DNA from: an uncultured Bacilli bacterium
GTDB lineage: Bacteria; Bacillota_I; Bacilli_A; RFN20; CAG-631
Assembly (NCBI GenBank): GCA_947599835.1
Contig: CANQFQ010000004.1
Span: 1 to 64,000 of the forward strand
DNA length: 64,000 bases
Direction: 5' to 3'
The notes under the pieces are model-generated. The model saw nothing but the letters and a program-made list of their open reading frames with translations, was not told the DNA's origin and searched no databases. Below, piece by piece: positions 20,138 through 29,660 of the stretch. How positions within the stretch are numbered: position 1 is the stretch's first letter; every line of letters begins with the position of its first letter. Both the position numbers and the translations under genes were made by a program.

Positions 20138-20965
20138 ATGTACAAAGTTTTAAAAAGAATAATCGATTTTTGTACAGCATTAATTATGGGAATTATCTTA
20201 TTCATTCCTTTATTAATCGTTGCAATATGTATTAAGATTGATAGTAAGGGTCCTGTTTTTTTTAAGCAAGAAAGAGTGGGAAAAAACGGGGAAATATTTA
20301 AGATATATAAATTTAGAACAATGGTTGCTAATAATGGTGAAAATCAAAAAGATACAACCACAAAATTTGGAAATTTTTTAAGAAAAACGAGTATTGATGA
20401 ATTGGGTCAAATTATTAATATTTTAAAAGGCGAAATGTCATTTGTTGGTCCAAGAGCATGGATGCCAGAATATTATGATTATATGACAGAAGAACAAAAA
20501 CATCGATATGATGTTGTTCCAGGAATCACGGGACTTGCACAAGTCCATGGTAGAAATGATATTAGTGTCGTTGATCGAATTAATTACGATTTAAGTTATA
20601 TTCAACATTTATCTTTAATTCAAGATATTAAGATTTGTTTTTTGACTCTCAAAGTTCTTTTTACCAAATGTTCTGAAAATGAAGGAAAAAGAAGAATGCA
20701 AAATGAAATTGATGATTTAAAACAATATAAAGAAAGTCATGAATTGAGTTTATCTGAAGCAACAGCAGCAAATGAAAATTATGAAGAAAATGAAACGATT
20801 GCAGTTGAAGCACAGTATGAAGAGGCTCAGGAATTTGTTTCATTAGAAGAAATAGAAGAAAATGATCATAGTATAGACGATGATGCACATGAAGATGATG
20901 TTGAAACAGAAAAAGAAGAAAGCACGGAAGAACAAAATGAAAAAGAAACGGTAGGAAGTAAATAA
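20138..20965 (+). CDS. initiating sugar transferase (monotopic phosphoglycosyl transferase) with acidic tail
   Basis: 275 aa from the ATG at 20138, with AGAGGGG at 20121-20127. One re-entrant membrane segment (residues 10-35) precedes the catalytic core FKQERVGKNGEIFKIYKFRTM, then SIDELGQIINILKGEMSFVGPRAWMPEY and PGITGLAQVHGR. The enzyme moves a phospho-sugar to undecaprenyl phosphate and starts repeat-unit synthesis. The last 85 or so residues are an unusual Glu/Asp-rich tail absent from typical family members. Standard minimal enzymes end near residue 195. Confidence 0.9.
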   Translation: MYKVLKRIIDFCTALIMGIILFIPLLIVAICIKIDSKGPVFFKQERVGKNGEIFKIYKFRTMVANNGENQKDTTTKFGNFLRKTSIDELGQIINILKGEMSFVGPRAWMPEYYDYMTEEQKHRYDVVPGITGLAQVHGRNDISVVDRINYDLSYIQHLSLIQDIKICFLTLKVLFTKCSENEGKRRMQNEIDDLKQYKESHELSLSEATAANENYEENETIAVEAQYEEAQEFVSLEEIEENDHSIDDDAHEDDVETEKEESTEEQNEKETVGSK

Positions 20966-20997
20966 AATCGATCAAAGCAAAGGAGGGAAAAAGCAAA

Positions 20998-22206
20998 ATG
21001 AAAATATTACTTTTAGGTTTGTACAAAATCGCAGATAGTAATAGTGGCTATATTTATGCTGATTTAATCAAAGAATTTGCGAAAGAAGGCCATGAAGTTT
21101 ATGCTGTAACTCCAACTCCTTTCAAAACGGAATGTTTGATCGATAGCAATCATGCAACCGTTATCAAAGTTAAAAATGGTTCTACGGAAAAAGTAGGAAA
21201 AATAAAAAAAGTAATCAATTTATTTTTACTCGATAGAAGAACCATTAAGGCCATAAAAAAATATGCCAAAGGAATGGTTTTTGATTATATCATTACAATG
21301 TCTTCCAATTTATCTTTTTATAAAACAATGAAATATTTTAAGAAAAAGCATTGCGCTTTTTCTTATTTGCTTTTAAAAGATATTTTTCCACAAAATGCAC
21401 TCGATATGGGAATGTTAAAAACGACAGGAATTAAAGGCATTATTTATAAATATTTTAGAAAGAAAGAACAAAAATTTTATCAAAACGCTGATAAAATTGG
21501 CTGCATTAGTGAGGCAAATATAACATTTCTATTAAAGCATAATCCAGAAATGAATCCAAATAAAGTAGAAGTATGCCCTAATAGTGTAATTCCAGAAGAA
21601 ATCATCGTATCTAACGCAGAAAAACAACAGTTAAAAGAAAAATATCATCTGCCTTTGGACAAAATGATTTTTGTCTATGGTGGAAATTTTGGTGTTCCTC
21701 AAGGAGTCCCTTTTATTATTGAATGTTTAAAAAAGTTACAAAATAGGGAAGATCTCCATTTTGTATTCTTAGGTGATGGCACTGAATTTCATTATTTAGA
21801 AGAATTTGTAAATCAAGTAAAACCTAAAAATATTACTGTATTCAAACGATTACCAAGAGAAGATTTTGATAAAATGCTCTATAGTTGTGATGTAGGTCTA
21901 ATCTTTTTAGATTATCGGTTTACGATGCCCAATTATCCTTCGAGAGCACTTTCATATATGCAGGCCTCATTACCTATTTTAGCAGCAACGGATACGGCTA
22001 CAGATATTGGTAGGAATATTATTGAAGGTGGTTTTGGTTGGTGGTGTCCTAGCAATGATGTGAATCAATTTTGTAAGTTAGTGGAACAAATATCTCACGA
22101 AGATTTAACAGTCAAAAAGCAACTTTCTAAAGAATATTTAATACATCATTTTTCCGTTAAAAAAAGTGTGGAAATCATCTTAAAAAGTAAAAAGGAGCAA
22201 GAATGA
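20998..22206 (+). CDS. glycosyltransferase family 4 (WbuB-like)
   Basis: 402 aa, GT-B fold. The N-terminal half starts MKILLLGLYKIADSNSGYIYADL; the C-terminal donor domain has FVYGGNFGVPQGV, FLGDGTEFHYLE and PSRALSYMQASLPILAATD, the region that holds the UDP-sugar. A strong AAAGGAGGG lies 11-19 bases before the ATG. It probably adds the second sugar to the lipid-linked primer. The next gene begins 1 base after its stop. Confidence 0.85.
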   Translation: MKILLLGLYKIADSNSGYIYADLIKEFAKEGHEVYAVTPTPFKTECLIDSNHATVIKVKNGSTEKVGKIKKVINLFLLDRRTIKAIKKYAKGMVFDYIITMSSNLSFYKTMKYFKKKHCAFSYLLLKDIFPQNALDMGMLKTTGIKGIIYKYFRKKEQKFYQNADKIGCISEANITFLLKHNPEMNPNKVEVCPNSVIPEEIIVSNAEKQQLKEKYHLPLDKMIFVYGGNFGVPQGVPFIIECLKKLQNREDLHFVFLGDGTEFHYLEEFVNQVKPKNITVFKRLPREDFDKMLYSCDVGLIFLDYRFTMPNYPSRALSYMQASLPILAATDTATDIGRNIIEGGFGWWCPSNDVNQFCKLVEQISHEDLTVKKQLSKEYLIHHFSVKKSVEIILKSKKEQE

Positions 22207-22207
22207 A

Positions 22208-23404
22208 ATGAAGATATTACTGATTAATTCTGTTTGTGGGCTAGGCAGCACTGGAAGAATTTGTACAGATCTTGCTCAAATGTTGGAAAAAGAGGAACAT
22301 GATTGTAAAATTGCTTATGGTAGAGGGACTGTTTCGCCAGAAAATCAAAAATATGCAATAAAAATCGGCAGTAAAAAAGATTTTTACATTCATGCGGGAT
22401 TATCTCGCGTTTTTGATAATACAGGTTTTTATTCAAAACATGCAACAAAAAAATTAATTGCATGGATTGAAAATTATAATCCAGATGTTATCCATTTACA
22501 TAATATTCATGGATACTATATTAATATAAAATTGCTTTTTAATTATTTAAAAACATGTAAGAAAAAAATTATTTGGACTTTGCACGATTGTTGGAGTTTT
22601 ACGGGACATTGTTCACATTTTGATTCTATCCAATGTAACAAGTGGAAAGATCGTTGCTTTTCTTGCCCTTTAAAAAAGGAATATCCAAAATCTAATTTTC
22701 GTGATAATTCCAAGAAAAATTATCAATTGAAAAAAGAATTATTTACTGGAATTGAGGATTTGACTATCGTCACTCCATCACAATGGCTGGCTGATGTAGT
22801 TAAACAATCCTTTTTAAAAGAATATGAGGTTAAAGTTATCCATAATGGGATTGATTTAAATGTTTTTAAACCAATTTCAAATAACTTTAAAAAATTGCAT
22901 CATATAGAAAATAAATTCATGATTCTAGGAGTTGCAAGTGTTTGGTCTGAAAAAAAAGGATTAAATGATTTTATTGAATTGTCAAAAATCCTAGATGAAA
23001 GATTTCAAATTGTTTTAGTGGGATTAAATCAAAAGCAAATGCAAAAAATACCTAAAAATATTATAGGAATTGAAAGAACTAATAGTGCTAATGAACTAGC
23101 GCAAATATATACTGCAGCGGATGTGTTTGTTAATCCTAGTATCGAAGAAACAATGGGGCTTACAACTGTTGAAGCAATTGCTTGTACTACTCCGGTTATT
23201 GTTTACAATAGAACAGCTGTACCAGAAGTAGTTACTCCAGAAGTCGGCAAAATAGTTTCAAATTATTTTGAAATTAAAAACATATTAGATGAATCGATTG
23301 AAAATAAGAAAAAATTAGATGATATTTCGTCTTATATTCATGAATTTGATAAAAAAGAAATGTTGAAAAAATATATGCAATTATATTTAAATAATCATAA
23401 TTAG
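22208..23404 (+). CDS. glycosyltransferase family 4
   Basis: 398 aa, GT-B fold. N-terminal LINSVCGLGSTGRICTDLA, mid-region LHNIHGYYINI and IIWTLHDCWSFTGHCSHFD with a Cys cluster (FSCPLKKEYP) typical of this subgroup. The donor-binding motif is NPSIEETMGLTTVEAIACTTPVIVY. The acceptor and sugar cannot be told. Tightly packed with its neighbours, so co-transcribed. Confidence 0.85.
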   Translation: MKILLINSVCGLGSTGRICTDLAQMLEKEEHDCKIAYGRGTVSPENQKYAIKIGSKKDFYIHAGLSRVFDNTGFYSKHATKKLIAWIENYNPDVIHLHNIHGYYINIKLLFNYLKTCKKKIIWTLHDCWSFTGHCSHFDSIQCNKWKDRCFSCPLKKEYPKSNFRDNSKKNYQLKKELFTGIEDLTIVTPSQWLADVVKQSFLKEYEVKVIHNGIDLNVFKPISNNFKKLHHIENKFMILGVASVWSEKKGLNDFIELSKILDERFQIVLVGLNQKQMQKIPKNIIGIERTNSANELAQIYTAADVFVNPSIEETMGLTTVEAIACTTPVIVYNRTAVPEVVTPEVGKIVSNYFEIKNILDESIENKKKLDDISSYIHEFDKKEMLKKYMQLYLNNHN

Positions 23405-23422
23405 GAAAGGAAGGAATAAACT

Positions 23423-24472
23423 ATGTCTATTTTTAAAGAAAAAACTTTAATGATTACCGGTGGAACTGGGTCTTTTGGCAATGCAGTTTTAAAGCATTTT
23501 CTTCAATCCGATATTAAAGAAATTAGAATTTTTTCACGCGATGAAAAAAAACAAGATGATATGCGCCATGATTTACAAATCAAGTATCCAGAATGTGCCA
23601 ATAAAGTAAAGTTTTATATTGGCGATGTGAGAAGATATGAAACCATTAGAGATGCAATGTCAGGAGTAGATTATATTTTTCATGCGGCTGCATTAAAGCA
23701 AGTTCCCTCTTGTGAATTTTTTCCAATGGAAGCGGTAAGAACCAACATTATCGGAACAGATAATGTCTTGCATGCGGCTATCGATGCTAAAGTAAAAAGA
23801 GTAGTTTGTCTTTCAACCGATAAAGCGGCTTATCCAATTAATGCTATGGGAATTTCCAAAGCTATGATGGAAAGAGTCATTTATGCAAATGCAAGAGTCG
23901 CACAAGAACAAAATGGTCCAGTTATTTGTTGCACAAGATATGGGAATGTCATGTGTAGTAGAGGTAGCGTTATTCCTTTATTTATTGATCAAATTAAAGC
24001 AAAAAATCCTATAACCATAACCAATCCAGAAATGACAAGATTTCTAATGAATTTAGATGAAGCAGTTAATTTAGTTATGTTTGCGTTTGAACATGCAAAT
24101 CCAGGCGATTTATTTATCCAAAAAGCAGATGCAAGTACGATAGGTGATTTAGCAGATGCAGTTCAAGAACTTTTTGGTAAAACAGGTACAAGAATTATTG
24201 GAACGCGTCATGGAGAAAAACTTTATGAAACTTTAATGACTTGTGAAGAACGTCTTAGAAGTGAAGATATGGGCAATTATTTTAGAGTAGCTGCAGATAG
24301 TAGAGATTTGAATTATGATAAATTTTTTGTTCAAGGACATGTAAAAACTATGGCTGATGAAGCATATACAAGCCATAATACTAGACGTTTAGATAAAGAA
24401 GAAATAATTCAAAAATTAAAAACAGCTGATTATGTTAATGAAAAATTGAAAGAATTAGGGATCAACAAATGA
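23423..24472 (+). CDS. capE: UDP-N-acetylglucosamine 4,6-dehydratase/5-epimerase (CapE/FnlA type)
   Basis: 349 aa short-chain dehydrogenase. The NAD(P) loop is TGGTGSFGNAV, followed by FHAAALKQVPSCEFFPMEAVRTNIIG and a modified active site CLSTDKAAYPINAMGISKAMME (Met where other families have Tyr in YxxxK, as in CapE). It converts UDP-GlcNAc to the 4-keto-6-deoxy L-arabino sugar. First of three genes for UDP-N-acetyl-L-fucosamine. Confidence 0.92.
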   Translation: MSIFKEKTLMITGGTGSFGNAVLKHFLQSDIKEIRIFSRDEKKQDDMRHDLQIKYPECANKVKFYIGDVRRYETIRDAMSGVDYIFHAAALKQVPSCEFFPMEAVRTNIIGTDNVLHAAIDAKVKRVVCLSTDKAAYPINAMGISKAMMERVIYANARVAQEQNGPVICCTRYGNVMCSRGSVIPLFIDQIKAKNPITITNPEMTRFLMNLDEAVNLVMFAFEHANPGDLFIQKADASTIGDLADAVQELFGKTGTRIIGTRHGEKLYETLMTCEERLRSEDMGNYFRVAADSRDLNYDKFFVQGHVKTMADEAYTSHNTRRLDKEEIIQKLKTADYVNEKLKELGINK

Positions 24473-25665
24473 ATATTTTAGTAACGGGCGCTAACGGATT
24501 TGTAGGAAAAAATTTAGTGACTAATTTATTTAACTTGAAATATAAAAAAAATAAAACTAGACCTGCGATTGAAATTGATGAAATTTTTTGCTATGATGTT
24601 GATTCTTCTATGGCACAATTAGAAACATATTGTCAAAAAGCTGATTTCGTATTTCACTTTGCAGGCATTAATCGTCCATTAAAAGAAGAAGAATTTAAAA
24701 AAGGAAATGTGGATTTTACAACATTGTTATTAAATACTTTAAAAAAATATCATAATCATGCACCTATTATGGTATCAAGTTCCATCCAAGCGACTTTAAT
24801 TGGAAGATATAATAGTGAATATGGTAAAAGCAAAAAAGAAGCAGAAGAAATTTTATTTCAATATGCGGAACAAACGAAGACAAAAGTCTATATTTATCGT
24901 TTTCCCAATTTGTTTGGGAAGTGGTGCAAGCCTAATTATAATTCGGTGATTGCAACATTTTGTTATAATATAGCAAATAATTTGCCGGTTACAGTCAACG
25001 ATCCTAATGTTGAGTTAGAATTATTATATATCGATGATTTAGTCGAAGGAATGTTTGATTTATTAGAAAATAAAGAATGTCATTGTGATTTTGAACAATT
25101 AGTTCCAGTCATTCATAAAAAGGGTAAATATTGCATCATTCCAAATACCTATAAAATTAAATTAGGTGAAATTTTATCTTATTTAGAGGAATTCAAAGAC
25201 TATCCAATTACGCAAGTAATGCCGGAAATACCGGAAAGATCTTTTAAGAAAAAATTATTTAGTACTTATTTATCCTATTTACCCGAAAAGGAAATCATGA
25301 TTCCATGCAAAATGAATAGTGATTATCGTGGGAGTTTTACTGAATTATTAAAAACCGATAATCATGGACAAATTTCAGTCAATACGATTAAACCGAAACT
25401 AACCAAAGGAAATCATTATCATAATAGTAAATGGGAATTATTTATTGTTGTCGCTGGTCATGGTATAATAAAACAAAGAAAAATAGGAACTGAAAGAATT
25501 ATTATGCATGAAGTAAGTGGAGATAAAATCGAAGTCATTACGATTTTACCAGGCTATACACATAGTATAACCAATTTATCCGATACTGAAAATTTAGTTA
25601 CACTGATGTGGGCAAACGAAATCTTTAATCCAGATCATCCAGATACATTTGCAGAGGAGGTATAA
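24469..25665 (+). CDS. capF: UDP-2-acetamido-2,6-dideoxy-hexulose reductase CapF (SDR + cupin)
   Basis: 398 aa in two domains. Residues 1-250 form an SDR domain with VTGANGFVGKNLV and YGKSKKEAEEI. Residues 275-395 form a metal-binding cupin with GNHYHNSKWELFIVVAGHGIIKQR and PGYTHSITNLSD. This fusion is specific to CapF: the cupin epimerises at C3 and the SDR reduces C4 with NADPH. Overlaps capE by 4 bases. Confidence 0.93.
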   Translation: MNILVTGANGFVGKNLVTNLFNLKYKKNKTRPAIEIDEIFCYDVDSSMAQLETYCQKADFVFHFAGINRPLKEEEFKKGNVDFTTLLLNTLKKYHNHAPIMVSSSIQATLIGRYNSEYGKSKKEAEEILFQYAEQTKTKVYIYRFPNLFGKWCKPNYNSVIATFCYNIANNLPVTVNDPNVELELLYIDDLVEGMFDLLENKECHCDFEQLVPVIHKKGKYCIIPNTYKIKLGEILSYLEEFKDYPITQVMPEIPERSFKKKLFSTYLSYLPEKEIMIPCKMNSDYRGSFTELLKTDNHGQISVNTIKPKLTKGNHYHNSKWELFIVVAGHGIIKQRKIGTERIIMHEVSGDKIEVITILPGYTHSITNLSDTENLVTLMWANEIFNPDHPDTFAEEV

Positions 25666-25666
25666 T

Positions 25667-26812
25667 ATGCACAAAACTTTTAAAAACAATGGAAAGTTAA
25701 AGTTATTAATTATTGTAGGAACTAGGCCCGAAATTATACGTCTTGCTGCAGTAATAACAAAATGTAGAAAATATTTTGATTGTTTACTTTGTCATACAGG
25801 ACAAAATTATGATTATAATTTAAATGAAATTTTCTTTAAAGATTTAAAATTGGATGCACCTGAAATTTATTTAAATGCTGTGGGAAATGATTTAGGCGAA
25901 ACAGTCGGAAATATTATTGCTAAAAGTTATCAATTAATGCAAGAAATTCATCCTGATGCTTTATTGATCTTAGGAGATACCAATAGTTGTTTATCAGCTA
26001 TATCAGCAAAAAGATTGCACATTCCAATTTTTCATATGGAAGCGGGTAATCGATGCAAGGATGAATGTTTACCAGAAGAAACGAATCGAAGAATTGTAGA
26101 TGTGATTTCGGATGTTAATTTGTGTTATTCAGAAAACGCTCGAAGATATATCTTAGATTCTGGCGTAAGACCAGAATATACTTTTGTAGTTGGTTCTCCA
26201 ATGGCTGAAGTGATTCGTCAACATTTCAATGATATTCAACAAAGTGATGTATTAGAAAGACTTCATTTAAAACCAAATCAATATATTTTACTTTCTGCGC
26301 ATCGCGAAGAAAATATTGATATGGAAGATAATTTCTTTAGTTTAATGAATGCAATCAATGCTTTAGCTGAAAAATATGATATGCCAATTTTGTATTCATG
26401 TCATCCTAGAGCTAAAAAATTTATTGAACAAAGAAATTTTCGATTTGACCGAAGAATTATTCAAAGTCAACCCTTAGGTTTTTTAGATTATAATAAATTG
26501 CAAGAAAACGCTTTTTGTGTTGTTTCTGATAGCGGAACATTACCGGAAGAAAGCGCATATTTCAAATTTCCTGCGGTGTCTATAAGAACAAGTTCTGAAC
26601 GTCCAGAAGCTTTAGATCAAGGCGTTTTTATTCTTGGCAGCATTACTACCAACGGAGTGTTACAGGCTGTTGAATTAGCCGTTCAAATGCACCAAAATGG
26701 GCATGATGGAAGTGATGTTTTAGCTTATATAGATACCAATGTCAGTACAAAGGTTGTAAAACTTATACAAAGTTATACAACAGTCATCAATAAAATGATT
26801 TGGAGACGATAG
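25667..26812 (+). CDS. capG: UDP-N-acetyl-L-fucosamine synthase CapG (WecB-like 2-epimerase)
   Basis: 381 aa from the ATG at 25667 with AGGAGG at 25655-25660. UDP-GlcNAc 2-epimerase fold: VGTRPEIIRLAAVI, LGDTNSCLSA, HMEAGNRCKDECLPEETNRR, LSAHREENID, SDSGTLPEESAYFKFPAVSIR. After CapE and CapF this 2-epimerase yields UDP-L-FucNAc. The three genes in this order predict N-acetyl-L-fucosamine in the surface polysaccharide. Confidence 0.92.
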   Translation: MHKTFKNNGKLKLLIIVGTRPEIIRLAAVITKCRKYFDCLLCHTGQNYDYNLNEIFFKDLKLDAPEIYLNAVGNDLGETVGNIIAKSYQLMQEIHPDALLILGDTNSCLSAISAKRLHIPIFHMEAGNRCKDECLPEETNRRIVDVISDVNLCYSENARRYILDSGVRPEYTFVVGSPMAEVIRQHFNDIQQSDVLERLHLKPNQYILLSAHREENIDMEDNFFSLMNAINALAEKYDMPILYSCHPRAKKFIEQRNFRFDRRIIQSQPLGFLDYNKLQENAFCVVSDSGTLPEESAYFKFPAVSIRTSSERPEALDQGVFILGSITTNGVLQAVELAVQMHQNGHDGSDVLAYIDTNVSTKVVKLIQSYTTVINKMIWRR

Positions 26813-26832
26813 ATAAATTTTAAAAAAATATA

Positions 26833-26892
26833 TACAAATTTGTTTTTTGCGATATTTCTATACTCGCAAAAGCTAGCGATTTTAAATTTGTA
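26833..26892. repeat. nested inverted repeats after capG
   Basis: The outer arms TACAAATTT (26833-26841) and AAATTTGTA (26884-26892) enclose the inner arms TTTTGCGA (26845-26852) and TCGCAAAA (26864-26871). There is no T-run, so an mRNA stabiliser or processing structure is as likely as a terminator. The remaining bases to 27101 hold no gene. Confidence 0.4.
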
Positions 26893-27101
26893 AAATAAAT
26901 TAAAGAATGATGTCTTAAACATTTTATAAAAATATTTCTTAAATATATGTTAGAAAACAATAGTCAGTAAAATAATCTTTTTCGTTTTATAATTGCTTAA
27001 GAAAGCAATATTAAAAAGTAATAAGTCTAATTTAATTATTAAATGTAAAAAAAATACGTTAAATTCATTAATTTTTAAAGCAAAAATAAGGAGTAAATAG
27101 G

Positions 27102-28262
27102 ATGAAAGAAAATAAGGCTGTTTCAATAGTAATCACATTGTTTCCTATTCTTAGTGTATATGGATTATATGGAGTTGATTTTGGTACAATGGCCGTTATA
27201 TGTGTATCACTTTTTATTTTGCTTAAAAAAGAAAAAATAACTTTATATAAGTCACCATTACAAATATTATTTATCTATATTGCTATTTTAACGCCCATTC
27301 TTTTATTATCCTCACATATCTGTGGGCTAGATAAATTACCTACTGTTTTCCGCGTCTTTTTGCGATATGGGAAATTATTAATTCTATTATTTTTGGTTTT
27401 TAATTTAGGAATAAATAAATATTTTAAATTGGATTATGCGTTTAAGGTTATGAAATATGCTGTATACATAAATACAATATTTATTGTAATACAATGGATT
27501 TCTTATAAATTTTTGAATTATCCATTGATCAATCCTTTACTACCATTTGGTATAAATTCTGATGGAAGTTCTTTCATTGTAACTTTTAGAACATTGTATC
27601 GACCATCTGCATTTTTTGGAGAGCCCGCATATTTAGCCCAATATTTTTTCATCTTTTTATGCTATACACTTTTTGCTCCAAATTTGAAAGTGAACAATAG
27701 AATCATAGATACTAGTGTTGCGGGAGTAGGTATAATTTTATCCACTTCTGGAATGGGCATCGTTGGCTTAGTGATGTTATTAATAGTTTTCTTATTTTTT
27801 GGTATAAAGGGCAGAATAAAATTAAAAATGATCATATGTATTATTTTGACAGGATTAGTAATATCGTTATACAATACAAATTTTATGCAACTGATTTTAA
27901 GTAGAATCACTGATGGAGGAGCAATTGAAAGTCGGGTTGGAACTGGTTATAAGATATTTGGTGCATTACCCCTACAATTTATGTTATTTGGATGTGGGTT
28001 TGGAAATGTTCCTGTAGGAGTATATTTAGATGGAATAGAATATTCCTTAATTTGTATAGGTATTTTTGGAACAATCATTTTATTCTTTTTACTATTGAAA
28101 AATCTTAAAAAAAGTGTTTTTTGGATAAAAATGTTAACATTAACATTTTTAGGCCTTCTGTTAATTTCACAATCATTTACTGCGACCAATTTAATTGTGT
28201 ATTTTACTATTTTTAATTGTGTAGAACAGCATATAGTAAAAGAAAAATTAATAAATAACTAG
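27102..28262 (+). CDS. O-antigen polymerase/ligase-like membrane protein (Wzy-type)
   Basis: 386 aa, about ten membrane helices with one large outer loop containing FGEPAYLAQYFF and a later SRVGTGYKIFGALPLQFMLFGCGFGNVP, as seen in Wzy polymerases. No other polymerase candidate is in the locus. It would join repeat units at the outer face of the membrane. Good AAGGAG ribosome site about 8 bases before the start. Confidence 0.75.
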   Translation: MKENKAVSIVITLFPILSVYGLYGVDFGTMAVICVSLFILLKKEKITLYKSPLQILFIYIAILTPILLLSSHICGLDKLPTVFRVFLRYGKLLILLFLVFNLGINKYFKLDYAFKVMKYAVYINTIFIVIQWISYKFLNYPLINPLLPFGINSDGSSFIVTFRTLYRPSAFFGEPAYLAQYFFIFLCYTLFAPNLKVNNRIIDTSVAGVGIILSTSGMGIVGLVMLLIVFLFFGIKGRIKLKMIICIILTGLVISLYNTNFMQLILSRITDGGAIESRVGTGYKIFGALPLQFMLFGCGFGNVPVGVYLDGIEYSLICIGIFGTIILFFLLLKNLKKSVFWIKMLTLTFLGLLLISQSFTATNLIVYFTIFNCVEQHIVKEKLINN

Positions 28263-28302
28263 GATATTTTTATGTATCATGTTAGTTTGAAGGAGGCTCC
28301 TT

Positions 28303-29544
28303 ATGCTATCAGAAAAAAAAGATGAAATTAGAAATGAAAAAGGCTTAAATATTGTTTTTGCTTCAAATTATATGAGCATTCACCAACTATATTTTAGTCT
28401 ATCCATGTACAATATAAAAAATGTGAAGTATACATTTGTAGCTACTTCAGAAATTCCTAAGTTCCGTTTGAAAAGTGGATATATTGATTTAAATCATTCA
28501 TATGATTTTATTATATGTGCATATGAAAATGAGGAAAATAGAAATAAAGCTATCGATCTTTGCACAAATTGTGACGTTTTAATTACAGGTAGTGCACCTG
28601 AAATGTATATATCTAATCGGATGAAATTGAAAAAGTTAACATTTAGATATTCCGAGCGAATCTATCGAAAGAAATCGCAATTTTTTCAAATTCCACTTAG
28701 AGCTATTAAATATCATTTAAGAGATAAATTGAATCCAAATGTTTATATGTTGTGTAATAGTGCGTATGCCGCATCAGATTATAACAAAACATTGAATTAT
28801 ATAGGAAAAACATATAAATGGGGATATTTTCCAGAAGTAAAAGAATATGAAAATATTGATACAATAATGGAAAACAAAAAGAAAAATTCAATTTTATGGG
28901 TGGCACGACTGATTGAACTTAAACACCCTGAAATGGTTATTGAATTAGCCAAAAGATTAAAAGAAGAAAAATATGAATTTGTAATGAACTTAATTGGTGG
29001 TGGAGAATTAGAAAATAAGATTAAAGAAAATATAAAGGAAAACCATTTAGAAGAATATGTTAATGTACTTGGTGCTGTGAATTCTAAAGAAGTAAGAAAA
29101 TATATGGAAGAAAGTGAAATATTTTTATTTACTTCTGATCGAAGGGAGGGCTGGGGGGCTGTATTGAATGAGTCAATGAATTCATTATGTGCAGTGGTTG
29201 CTAGTCATGAAATAGGATCAGTTCCATTTCTAATCAAAGACAAGGAAAATGGCTTAATTTTTAAAGATAAAAATATAAATGATTTATATGAAAAAGTAAA
29301 ATACCTTTTAAATAATCCGATAGAAAGGGAAAAAATATCGAGAAATGCTTATCAAACTATGGTTAAGGATTGGAGTCCTCAAGTTGCTAGTGAAAGGATT
29401 ATTGTTTTATCAAATTTTTTACTAAATAAAGATAAAAACAATAAAGCAGAACCATTTAGTGATGGAATATGCAGTAAAGCTAAAAAATTAAAAGATAATT
29501 GGTATTTGAAAGCAAGCAAAAATTGTAAAAAAAGTGAAAATTAG
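28303..29544 (+). CDS. glycosyltransferase family 4
   Basis: 413 aa. Donor domain with ILWVARLIELKHPEMVIELA, LIGGGELENKIKENI and FTSDRREGWGAVLNESMNS, the last being the nucleotide-sugar site. The tail after residue 380 is Lys-rich. Preceded by AAGGAGG 9 bases from the ATG. A run of six G at 29153-29158 lies in a conserved Gly-Trp-Gly motif. Confidence 0.85.
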   Translation: MLSEKKDEIRNEKGLNIVFASNYMSIHQLYFSLSMYNIKNVKYTFVATSEIPKFRLKSGYIDLNHSYDFIICAYENEENRNKAIDLCTNCDVLITGSAPEMYISNRMKLKKLTFRYSERIYRKKSQFFQIPLRAIKYHLRDKLNPNVYMLCNSAYAASDYNKTLNYIGKTYKWGYFPEVKEYENIDTIMENKKKNSILWVARLIELKHPEMVIELAKRLKEEKYEFVMNLIGGGELENKIKENIKENHLEEYVNVLGAVNSKEVRKYMEESEIFLFTSDRREGWGAVLNESMNSLCAVVASHEIGSVPFLIKDKENGLIFKDKNINDLYEKVKYLLNNPIEREKISRNAYQTMVKDWSPQVASERIIVLSNFLLNKDKNNKAEPFSDGICSKAKKLKDNWYLKASKNCKKSEN

Positions 29545-29660
29545 ATTATAAATATCGATTAAGATGTGTTGTTTTTTATTGAGTGACGTAAGTCTACAAT
29601 ATGTAAAACATGATTTACTATGATATATAACGTTTTTAGTGCAAGGGAGATGATTCATAA

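Noticed and set aside
29153-29158. G6 run inside a glycosyltransferase gene as a possible phase-variable tract
   Set aside because: Only six G, and they encode a conserved Gly-Trp-Gly-Ala motif of the family; too short and too well explained by coding.
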